NCBI GenBank assembly: GCA_031281815.1
Contig: JAITEY010000102.1
Span: forward strand, 1-13,478
DNA: 13,478 bases
Origin: Desulfovibrio sp.
Lineage (GTDB): Bacteria; Desulfobacterota; Desulfovibrionia; Desulfovibrionales; Desulfovibrionaceae
Direction: 5' to 3'
The notes under the pieces were generated by a model. It did no database searches. It was not told where the DNA came from and was given only the letters and a program-made list of their open reading frames with translations. This document shows positions 1 through 6,431 of the stretch, piece by piece. The position numbers and the translations under genes are program-made. Each line of letters opens with the position of its first letter. Within the stretch, counting starts at the first letter, position 1.

Positions 1-128
1 GGGTTGCGATGCCCCCCGTCCGCGAATGCAGCGGGGAAAAAAAGCCCGCCAAGCAGGACAAAGGCGGCGGCAAGGGCAAGAAAAAAACCGCAGTACAGCA
101 CAGCAGCGGCAAAACTATAAATAATCAT
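1..128 (-). CDS. Partial membrane protein, probably CcmF (haem lyase subunit), 5' end only
   Basis: An open frame starts with ATG at 126-128 on the minus strand and runs off the left edge without a stop; 42 codons are visible. The product begins MIIYSFAAAVLYCGFF and continues as one long hydrophobic stretch to about residue 35, as expected of a first transmembrane helix. It starts 10 nt after the ccmE stop, so it should be co-transcribed with ccmE. In many Ccm operons ccmE is followed directly by ccmF, the large polytopic protein that joins haem to apocytochrome c on the periplasmic side. No ccmF signature such as the WWD-type motif is inside the window, so the name rests on position and hydrophobicity. 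No strong Shine-Dalgarno is visible (GGCTGCGGT just before ATG). Confidence 0.5.
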   Translation of the reverse strand, partial: MIIYSFAAAVLYCGFFLALAAAFVLLGGLFFPAAFADGGHRN

Positions 129-138
129 ACCGCAGCCG

Positions 139-549
139 TCAGATACGGTTTTCTTTTTGGTACTTGGAAGGACATTTGGTCATAAGGGTCACGGCCTTGA
201 CTGCCTTTTCACCCTGAATGCCGCCTTCCACAATAACTTCCGCGCCGGCTTTGAAAGTATCGGGAACGGGCCCCTCGTATTCGACCCACAGGGCTTTTTC
301 CGCATTGTCCTTGTCTTCAAGCTGAAACCTGACACCGGCGCTGTTGTCCAGACGGGTCAGTCCGTCTTGCCGGACGGTGCCGAACAGTCTGGCCGAGTGC
401 AGTTTACCTCCCGGCAACGACAATGCTTCTGAAACATTGAGAAAATAGACGGAACTCTCGGAGATGCCGGAAAACACGAGGTACCCCGCCCCGCCGAGAA
501 AAAGCAGCAAGGCTGCCGCGTAAAGACCTTTTCCGGATTTTTTCGCCAT
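139..549 (-). CDS. ccmE: Cytochrome c maturation haem chaperone CcmE, Cys (CxxxY) variant
   Basis: 136 aa. CcmE carries haem covalently in the periplasm and passes it to the CcmF/H haem lyase. Residues 8-28 form an N-terminal signal anchor (GLYAAALLLFLGGAGYLVF), followed by an OB-fold beta-barrel domain: SARLFGTV near 52-59, VRFQLEDKDN near 73-82, VEYEGPVPDTFKAGAEVIVEG near 89-109. The C-terminal motif is KCPSKY, with Cys126 where the classical protein has the haem-binding His of HxxxY; Tyr130 is kept. Cys-type CcmE is established in Desulfovibrio and some archaea and belongs to a variant Ccm system. Length is normal for the family; the tail after Tyr130 is short (6 residues). The ATG at 549 is preceded by GGGGAC about 5 nt upstream, a weak ribosome site. 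The next gene, probably ccmF, starts 10 nt downstream. Confidence 0.93.
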   Translation of the reverse strand: MAKKSGKGLYAAALLLFLGGAGYLVFSGISESSVYFLNVSEALSLPGGKLHSARLFGTVRQDGLTRLDNSAGVRFQLEDKDNAEKALWVEYEGPVPDTFKAGAEVIVEGGIQGEKAVKAVTLMTKCPSKYQKENRI

Positions 550-602
550 ACCGCGTCCCCGTATCCCGTTGCTCCCGCTTCTACCGGTTACTGTTCTGCC
601 GC

Positions 603-631
603 AGAGTATGCCCGGCTTTGCCGGGCGTCAA
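603..631 (-). promoter_or_regulatory. Candidate ccmE promoter with a perfect palindrome as spacer
   Basis: Reading the minus strand, TTGACG (626-631) is followed 17 nt later by TACTCT (603-608). The -35 matches consensus at 5 of 6 positions but the -10 at only 3 of 6. The spacer is almost entirely a perfect inverted repeat, GCCCGGC-TTT-GCCGGGC on the plus strand at 610-626. A palindrome in this place could be an operator for a repressor or a MerR-like regulator, or simply a hairpin. The implied start site is about 47 nt upstream of the ccmE ATG. Weak -10, so tentative. Confidence 0.3.
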
Positions 632-688
632 GCGGGAATCTCCCTGAACATCTGCGCTTTGCAATGAACTTACCGGCGGATTTACCCC

Positions 689-735
689 TTACAATAAAAA
701 TATACTTGAATAAAATTGTATATTTTGTTATTCTT
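689..735 (+). promoter_or_regulatory. AT-rich promoter-like region upstream of the AAA ATPase gene
   Basis: About 50 bases of strongly AT-rich sequence stand out in otherwise GC-rich DNA directly before the ATG at 741. Several -10-like hexamers are present: TACAAT at 690-695, TATACT at 701-706 and TAAAAT at 711-716, each 5 of 6 to TATAAT. No convincing -35 pairs with them (TTACAA at 689-694 sits 16 nt before TAAAAT but is only 3 of 6). No Shine-Dalgarno precedes the ATG, so the message may be nearly leaderless or poorly translated. The rest of the 550-740 gap between the divergent genes holds only the ccmE-side palindrome. Confidence 0.35.
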
Positions 736-740
736 TTTCG

Positions 741-2158
741 ATGGACATACCTCGTGAAGCGCTCGTCGCCGTGCTCGCGCAGTTTAATCCGTGGTGGCGC
801 GGCGATACGGCGCCGGATGTGCCGGCGTGGAAACGCACGGCGTTCGCCGAACTGTCGGAATGGATCGTCAAGCCGCCGGCTCCGCGCGCTGTCCTGCTTT
901 CCGGCGCCCGGCAGACGGGCAAAACAACCCTGCTGCTCCAGTCGATACGAATGTTGCTGAGCCGGGGCGTGCCCCCGGCCGACATTGTTTACGCCACCTT
1001 TGACCACCCTTTGCTCAAACAGGCCGGAGTTGAGGCCGTACTGGATGCCTGGCGTGAACGCGAACCTGCCGCGGGGAGGCAGGAATACCTGTTTTTGGAT
1101 GAAGCGCAGTTTGTCCGTGACTGGGACACATGGTTAAAACTGCAGGTGGATTTCAACAAGCATCGGCGTATCGTGTTTACGGGCTCCGCCATGCCCCTTG
1201 CCGGACCCGGTCAGGAGTCCGGCGTGGGACGCCTCTATACCGTGCAACTGCCCACGCTGTCTTTTTACGAATACATCCGGCTGAGGCAAATCAGCCTGCC
1301 GGAACTGCCCGGCCTCGACGGCCTTGACGATCTGTTCGGCTGGGAGACGAGAGATTTTCATCGCTGCCGTGAAGGCTGCGGGCAGTATACCGGGCACTTC
1401 CACGAATATTTGCTGCGCGGCGGATTTCCGCAGATTGCCGTGGTGGAGAACATCACTCTGGCTCAACAACTCTTGCGCGAGGACATCATCGACAGGATTC
1501 TAAAACGGGACATGACCGCGCTGTTCGGCGTGCGGCGCGTGCCGGACCTTGAGCATACCTTTCTCTATCTTTGCCTGCACGACGGAGGTTTGCTGGATAT
1601 GCCGAACCTCTGCGCCAACCTGGAGGTTACACGCCCCACAGCGCAAAACTTCCTTGAACTGCTGGAAGCCGCACACCTCATATACCGCCTGCCGCCTTAC
1701 GGCTACGGCAAGGAAATCCTGCGCGGCCGCTTCAAAATATACCTTGCCGACGCGTCGATTGCCCCGGCCGTCATGCTCAAGGGGAAGAGCCTGCCGGACG
1801 ACGCCGCCTCTTTGGCCGCGGCCGCGGAAACCGCCGTATTCAAACATCTGTACACAAGACGTCACGCCCGCAATACCCGCTTCTCTATTGGCGCGGCAAA
1901 AAACAGCACGAGGTGGACATCATTGCGGAAACGGAAGGCAGACGCACGCCTTTTGAGGTCAAGTACCGCAGCCGGCTCGGCGGGACTCAGAACCTGAAGG
2001 GTCTGATGGAATTCATGCAGACCGGCAATGCGGAATACGGCTACGTTGTGACCCGTTCCGCAGACGACTTCGGCTTTGTGGATACGGACCGGCCCGGCGC
2101 CGGCCGCATCATGCGCTTACCGGCGCCGCTGTTGTGCTGTTGGCTGGGCCGGGAATGA
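741..2158 (+). pseudogene. AAA_14/DUF4143 family ATPase with PD-(D/E)XK-like tail, frameshifted
   Basis: Two frames together make one protein of about 470 aa. The first frame (741-1997 to its stop) gives the ATPase: Walker A GARQTGKTT at 55-63, Walker B YLFLDEAQ at 116-123, and sensor-like VFTGSA at 145-150, followed by a DUF4143-type winged-helix region (TRPTAQNFLELLEAAHLIY). Family similarity stops near residue 370 (about base 1855), after which this frame gives a basic nonsense tail. The expected C-terminus is in the -1 frame from about 1862 to the TGA at 2156-2158: YPLLYWRGKKQHEVD, then FEVKYRS, the conserved YWR plus EVD...EVK pattern that resembles a PD-(D/E)XK nuclease core. So a one-base loss (or +2) lies between roughly 1840 and 1880. 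Such ATPases occur widely in bacteria and archaea, often with unknown or toxin/transport-like roles. ATG 741 is the first possible start, since an in-frame stop is at 711. The C-terminal frame ends 4 nt before the next gene. Sequencing error cannot be excluded. Confidence 0.82.
1851..1904 (+). other. Frameshift zone with in-frame A AAA AAC heptamer
   Basis: The upstream frame (codons at positions divisible by 3) reads gca aaa aac at 1896-1904, so bases 1898-1904 form A AAA AAC, a classic -1 slippery heptamer, and the conserved tail lies in exactly the -1 frame. However, the family motif YWRGKK (1883-1903 in the -1 frame) already precedes the heptamer, so the break in homology is some 20-50 bases upstream of it. 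I therefore favour a simple indel, with the heptamer as coincidence or partial rescue. Confidence 0.5.
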
Positions 2159-2162
2159 CGCG

Positions 2163-3212
2163 ATGCGCATAGCTGTATGGAACACGGCCTTTCTGGGTGA
2201 CGCCGTGCTGACCCTGCCGCTGATTCAGAGTCTGCGCCTGCGTTTTCCGGAGGCGAAAACGGATTTTTATGTGCGCGGCGGGCTTGAAGACCTTTTCCGC
2301 CCGCATCCGGCCCTGAGCGCCGTCTTCGGGTATGCCAAGAACGGCCGTTTTCCGGGCGGACTGGTTGCTCAGGCGCGGCGCGCCGCAGCACGCCGCTGCG
2401 ACCTGTGGATTTCCGCCCACGGCAGTTTCCGAAGCGGCCTTATCGCCGCTCTGGCCGGGGCCGATGAACGTATAGGCTACGCCGGCCCGGTCTGGAACAA
2501 AATGTTGTATACAAAAACTGTTGACAGACGCTTCGGGGAAATGCACGAAATCGACCGCCTGCTTGAACTGTTGCGGCCTCTGGGTGACGGCCCCCGCGTC
2601 GATTGGCCGGAAATTGCTCTGGACCCGGTGTCGGCCCGCAAAGCCCGTGAATGCTTCTCGCGCCTGCCGGGGCCGGTCTTGGGGATACACCCGGGGTCGG
2701 TCTGGGCGACCAAACGCTGGCCTGAGGAATACTACGCCGAAGTCGGCGCAAGAGCTCTGGCGCACGGCGCATCCTTGTTGCTCTTTGCCGGGAAAGGCGA
2801 GGAAGCGGTATCACGGTCAGTGCGCGCGATGATTGCGGATAAACCGGACGGCCGCGCTGCGGAAAAACAGGGCCGCCTGCACGATTTCGGGGGCCGCCTG
2901 TCCCTGCCCGACCTCGCGGCCTTTTTGGGCAGGCTCTCCTGTTACCTCGGCAACGATTCCGGCCCCATGCATCTGGCTTGGGCGCAACGCAGGCCGGTCA
3001 CCGCCGTATTCGGGCCGACCGTGGAAAAATTGGGCTTTTTCCCGCGCGGGAAAGACGCATCGGTGATTGAAAAAGACCTGGCCTGCCGACCTTGCGGTCT
3101 GCACGGGCCTACTGCCTGCCCGTTGCGGCATCACCGCTGCATGAGGGACATTCACCCCGACGAAGTATGGGACGACGTGCGTCCCAAACTGCTGAACGAG
3201 AGAAAAGCATGA
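2163..3212 (+). CDS. Glycosyltransferase family 9, ADP-heptose:LPS heptosyltransferase (RfaF/WaaF type)
   Basis: 349 aa from the ATG at 2163, chosen because it gives the standard GT9 N-terminus MRIAVWNTAFLGDAVLTLP; a longer frame begins at 2076 but runs through the preceding gene. The enzyme is expected to add heptose from ADP-heptose to the LPS inner core at the cytoplasmic face of the inner membrane. N-lobe: GDAVLTLP at 12-19. C-lobe: GIHPGSVWATKRWP at 174-187 and the donor-binding GNDSGPMHLA at 263-272, followed by VFGPT near 282. A cysteine/histidine-rich segment at 308-327 (C308, C311, C319, C326) is typical of heptosyltransferase II relatives. It starts 4 nt after the stop of the ATPase tail, and its TGA overlaps the ruvA ATG (ATGA at 3209-3212). 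The exact acceptor (HepI or HepII) cannot be told from sequence. Confidence 0.88.
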   Translation: MRIAVWNTAFLGDAVLTLPLIQSLRLRFPEAKTDFYVRGGLEDLFRPHPALSAVFGYAKNGRFPGGLVAQARRAAARRCDLWISAHGSFRSGLIAALAGADERIGYAGPVWNKMLYTKTVDRRFGEMHEIDRLLELLRPLGDGPRVDWPEIALDPVSARKARECFSRLPGPVLGIHPGSVWATKRWPEEYYAEVGARALAHGASLLLFAGKGEEAVSRSVRAMIADKPDGRAAEKQGRLHDFGGRLSLPDLAAFLGRLSCYLGNDSGPMHLAWAQRRPVTAVFGPTVEKLGFFPRGKDASVIEKDLACRPCGLHGPTACPLRHHRCMRDIHPDEVWDDVRPKLLNERKA

Positions 3213-3811
3213 TTGCCTGCATTGAAGGGAAACCGGCCGAACGCGCGGAAAACGCGTGTGTTGTCCTCACCTCCGGCGGGGTCGGCTACGAAGTCAACCT
3301 GACCGCTCCGGCATTCTCGCGTCTGCCCGCGCCGGACGAAACCGCGCGCTTTTTCACGGCAACCGTCGTCCGCGAAAACTCCCTTGAACTCTTCGGCTTT
3401 GAAACTTGGGATGAACGACAGGTCTTCCTTAGCCTCATATCCATCGCCGGGGTGGGACCGCGCACAGCCATGTCCGTCTTGTCCGTGTTCAACCCCGACG
3501 ATCTGCGCCGTCTGGTCGCCGCAGATGATGCTGCTGCCCTGACCCGCGTTTCCGGCATAGGCAAGAAAACCTGCCGAGTGATTTTTCTCGAACTGAAATA
3601 CAAGCTGAAAGGAGAAGCCCCTGCGACACCCGGCGTTCCGCAGAAATCCGGCGGCGTTCTCACCGATGCGGTGGCCGGTCTGATAAATCTGGGTTATGAG
3701 GAAAAAGAAGCCGAACGCACCGTGAAGCTGGTGCTGGACAAGGAAAACGACTTGGATGTGGGCGGAGCCTTGCGCGCAGCCCTTAAACATCTGGCGCGGG
3801 GCAGGACGTAA
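3209..3811 (+). CDS. ruvA: Holliday junction branch migration subunit RuvA
   Basis: 200 aa, the usual RuvA length. RuvA binds four-way DNA junctions as a tetramer and loads the RuvB motors. An N-terminal OB-fold (MIACIEGKPAE, then GGVGYEVNLTAP at 23-34 and the VVRENSLELFGF segment at 53-64) is followed by two helix-hairpin-helix motifs: IAGVGPRTAMSVLS at 79-92 and VSGIGKKTCRVIF at 114-126. The C-terminal domain (residues about 150-196, LTDAVAGLINLGYEEKEAER) contacts RuvB. The second HhH reads TCRVI where TAERL is usual. The ATG at 3209 is chosen over a longer frame because it starts the conserved N-terminus and overlaps the preceding TGA, with GAGAGAAAAG upstream as a ribosome site. No ruvC is present in the window. 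Confidence 0.96.
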   Translation: MIACIEGKPAERAENACVVLTSGGVGYEVNLTAPAFSRLPAPDETARFFTATVVRENSLELFGFETWDERQVFLSLISIAGVGPRTAMSVLSVFNPDDLRRLVAADDAAALTRVSGIGKKTCRVIFLELKYKLKGEAPATPGVPQKSGGVLTDAVAGLINLGYEEKEAERTVKLVLDKENDLDVGGALRAALKHLARGRT

Positions 3812-4785
3812 TGCCGGGGTACAAACACGGCGCTCCCGTTCCCGACGAACAACTCAGGCCCGGAAAACTGGACGAGTTCATCGGGCATGAAGACCTGCGC
3901 GCCAACCTGAAAGTCTACCTCAAAGCTGCCAGGGAACGCGAACAGGCGCTGGATCATGTGCTTTTTCACGGTAACCCCGGCCTGGGAAAAACCACCCTGG
4001 CCCAGATCATGGCTTCCGAACTGGGCGTCAATATGGTGTCCACGTCCGGTCCTGTGCTGGAACGCAGCGGCGATCTTGCGGCCATACTCACCAATCTTTC
4101 CCGCAACGACATCCTCTTTGTGGACGAGATCCACCGTATGCCCATAACCGTCGAAGAAGTCCTCTACCCGGCACTGGAAGATTTCAAGCTGGATCTGGTC
4201 ATCGGTCAGGGACCGGGCGCGCGCACGGTAAAAATAGATTTGGAGCCCTTTACTCTTGTCGGAGCCACAACGCGCATCGGCCTGTTGTCGTCACCCCTGC
4301 GTGACCGCTTCGGGGTCATCATGCGTCTGGAATTTTACTCGCCCGAAGAACTTGCGCGCATCGTCAAACGCACAGCCCGCATCCTCGACGTTAGCATAAC
4401 CGAAGAGGGCGCTTTGGAAATAGGCCGCAGGTCGCGCGGCACGCCGCGTATCGCCAATCGCCTGCTGCGCCGGGTGCGCGACTTTTCGGTCGTCGGAGGC
4501 GCGGCCGGCATCGACTTCGCCGAGGCCGCCGACGCTCTCTCACGCATGGACGTGGACGAAAGCGGGCTGGACCAGATGGACAGAAAACTGCTTTCCGTTC
4601 TCATCGAATACTACGGCGGCGGCCCCGCCGGCCTGAAAACCCTTGCCGTGGCCTGCAGCGAGGATGTGCGCACCATTGAGGATATCTACGAGCCCTACCT
4701 CATCCAGAGCGGCTTTCTCAAACGCACGCCGCGCGGACGAGTGGCCACCGCCAAAGCCTACAGACACCTGAATCGGCTCGGATGA
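3811..4785 (+). CDS. ruvB: Holliday junction branch migration ATPase RuvB
   Basis: 324 aa, close to family length. RuvB forms hexameric AAA+ rings that pump DNA through the RuvA-bound junction. Visible motifs: LRPGKLDEFIGH at 15-26, Walker A GNPGLGKTT at 54-62, Walker B ILFVDEIHR at 101-109, sensor 1 GATTR at 151-155, arginine-finger region SPLRDRFG at 161-168, sensor 2 RGTPRIANRLLRR at 209-221, and the C-terminal winged helix with RTPRGR near 308. The first Walker A proline is Asn (GNPG rather than GPPG), with the core GKTT intact. The start ATG shares its A with the ruvA stop (TAATG), implying translational coupling. The following gene is convergent; no U-tract terminator was found in the 41 nt between them. 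Confidence 0.97.
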   Translation: MPGYKHGAPVPDEQLRPGKLDEFIGHEDLRANLKVYLKAAREREQALDHVLFHGNPGLGKTTLAQIMASELGVNMVSTSGPVLERSGDLAAILTNLSRNDILFVDEIHRMPITVEEVLYPALEDFKLDLVIGQGPGARTVKIDLEPFTLVGATTRIGLLSSPLRDRFGVIMRLEFYSPEELARIVKRTARILDVSITEEGALEIGRRSRGTPRIANRLLRRVRDFSVVGGAAGIDFAEAADALSRMDVDESGLDQMDRKLLSVLIEYYGGGPAGLKTLAVACSEDVRTIEDIYEPYLIQSGFLKRTPRGRVATAKAYRHLNRLG

Positions 4786-4787
4786 AC

Positions 4788-4796
4788 GGAGGAGGT
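4788..4796 (+). promoter_or_regulatory. Orphan Shine-Dalgarno-like sequence after ruvB
   Basis: GGAGGAGGT begins two bases after the ruvB stop and contains AGGAGGT, an excellent anti-SD complement. No ATG, GTG or TTG occurs in the next 4-12 nt, and the only downstream frame (TTG 4817) lies 20 nt away and antisense to the neighbouring glycosyltransferase. It may be the remains of a gene that once followed ruvB, or chance. Confidence 0.35.
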
Positions 4797-4826
4797 TACG
4801 CTCAGCACACTCTGCCTTGCGCATGC

Positions 4827-6365
4827 TCAGGCTGATGTTCGTAACGGACGGCCCCCCGGTCCGTCGCTTTCCGCCAAGGCCTCGGCCAGAGACACAATGT
4901 CCAGAAAAGCCTGTCGCGTCCCGCCGCAATTCTGCGCGTACATTTGTGCATATCCTGAAAAAGGCCGGAGCAAATGCGGCGCCTGTCGCCAAAAATCCGG
5001 AGAGTCGAGCATGAGATCCGGCCGCGTCCGGAAAGCTGCAACGCTTTTCAGGGCAAACGCGGCTGCGGCCGCGGACAGTTCGGCATCGACCTTGAGATGC
5101 GAAACGCGCAGACGCCTGTGCGCCTCAACGGCCGCGTCCTGCGGCAACAACCCGAAAACGCTTCCGAACCAGGTTTTCCAGAAACGCGACAACGCCGACC
5201 GTTCCCCCGCCGCGCAGGCGGTCGCTGCAGGATGCCGCATGCGCGCCTTTCGAGGATCGTCTGAACCGGCTGCCTCCGCCGCCCCGGCATTCTCTTCGAG
5301 CGGGAAAAGGCTTTCCAGATCATACAGCCCGAGTGCATCCCGTTTGCTGCGCAGCAGCCTCACCCCCTCCCCCGGATGCCGGGCGCCGGCAACGGCGGTG
5401 CCCGCGCTGCCGAGCAGTCTGCGGGTCAGCAAAGCGATGGCGGCATCGGAAAGCAAATCCCGGCATTCCGCCCGCGGCCGTGTGCAATGCCAACACCCGG
5501 CGCACTCCAGGTCCGCCTGCACGATGAACTGCCCCGAGGAAAACGGGCCGGTTTCCCTGGGATTCACCGGCCCGAGGCTCAAATTCAGCACAGGGACGCC
5601 CAGGTAATCGGCTATATGCATGGGGCCGGTGTCGGGGGTGATAAAAAGGTCCAGTGAGGCGATGAAGTCCGCCAACGCGCGTACGCTGAAACGCCCGGCC
5701 AGGTTCAGGGCGTGGGCGTGCAGTCTTGCGGCGACGTCCCGGCCGAGTTCCTGTTCCGCAACACCCCCCAACAGCACGGGCTTGTGTCCGAATTCGAGCA
5801 GGCGGCGGCACAACCCGGCCCAGAACGCTGCGTCGGGACGCTTGGCGGCTTCGCTGGCCCCCAGAAAAAGGCCGATACGCGCCCCCCCTTTGCCGGCAGC
5901 AAAACCGCTTGCTCTTCGTCCGCAGGGACGCGGCGCCGTCCGCGCGGGAAAAATGTCCAATCCGTGCAAATCGGCCCAGTGGTACATGTTGTAATAATTG
6001 TTGTGGGTCAGGGAAGCGCGGTACAACTGCCAGTTCCCGTCCACATAAAGACGCCCCGCGCTGTCCGAGCGGGGGCCCAGGCTGCGTTCACTTTGCAAAC
6101 GCCCGGCCAGCGCCGCCGCCTCCGGGCGATGGCTGAGGTTGACGACCAGATGATAGCGTTGCCGCTCAAGATGGGCGGCCGCTTCGAATTCAAAATACAC
6201 GGCAGCGGGGGACAAGGGCAGCAACGGCTCGAAAAACGTCTTCTCGCCCAGCACAATCAGAGGGTGCCCCGGAAACATGCGCCCGAGACCGGCAAGCAAC
6301 GGAAACGAGAGCACCAGATCGCCCATGCGCTGCATCTGCAGAACCAGTATTGGGGCTTCGTTCAT
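4827..6365 (-). CDS. Glycosyltransferase family 9 protein with long C-terminal extension
   Basis: 512 aa. The first ~310 residues are a GT9/heptosyltransferase fold: GDLVLSFPLL at 15-24, RIGLFLGASEAAKRP at 163-177, LLGGVAEQELG at 198-208, and TPDTGPMHIADYLGVP at 243-258 as the nucleotide-sugar site. A cysteine cluster follows (C288, C291, C294, C301), comparable to the Cys-rich segment of the heptosyltransferase upstream of ruvA, but the two proteins are otherwise clearly different. Residues about 320-512 have no domain I recognise: an Ala-rich, partly charged, probably helical region. GT9 members usually stop near 350 aa, so the extension is unusual. Start ATG 6365 gives the family N-terminus (ILVLQMQRMGDLVLS); no strong ribosome site is seen. 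It is last in the minus-strand cluster, 66 nt after the CgeB-type gene, which suggests a shared glycan or glycoprotein target. Confidence 0.82.
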   Translation of the reverse strand: MNEAPILVLQMQRMGDLVLSFPLLAGLGRMFPGHPLIVLGEKTFFEPLLPLSPAAVYFEFEAAAHLERQRYHLVVNLSHRPEAAALAGRLQSERSLGPRSDSAGRLYVDGNWQLYRASLTHNNYYNMYHWADLHGLDIFPARTAPRPCGRRASGFAAGKGGARIGLFLGASEAAKRPDAAFWAGLCRRLLEFGHKPVLLGGVAEQELGRDVAARLHAHALNLAGRFSVRALADFIASLDLFITPDTGPMHIADYLGVPVLNLSLGPVNPRETGPFSSGQFIVQADLECAGCWHCTRPRAECRDLLSDAAIALLTRRLLGSAGTAVAGARHPGEGVRLLRSKRDALGLYDLESLFPLEENAGAAEAAGSDDPRKARMRHPAATACAAGERSALSRFWKTWFGSVFGLLPQDAAVEAHRRLRVSHLKVDAELSAAAAAFALKSVAAFRTRPDLMLDSPDFWRQAPHLLRPFSGYAQMYAQNCGGTRQAFLDIVSLAEALAESDGPGGRPLRTSA

Positions 6366-6431
6366 CGGAACTGTTCCGGTCCGCGCAGGTATGGGGAAGA
6401 AACAACGCTGCGGTCGCGCGGCATCGCCCGC

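Noticed and set aside
588..1007. Minus-strand frame of 139 codons reaching into the gap upstream of ccmE
   Set aside because: It overlaps the ATPase N-terminus antisense, has a start inside that gene and an Arg-rich composition without motifs.
3864..4002. RuvB Walker A GNPG instead of GPPG as a defect
   Set aside because: The essential GKTT, Walker B, sensors and arginine finger are intact; I regard Asn here as lineage variation rather than loss of function.
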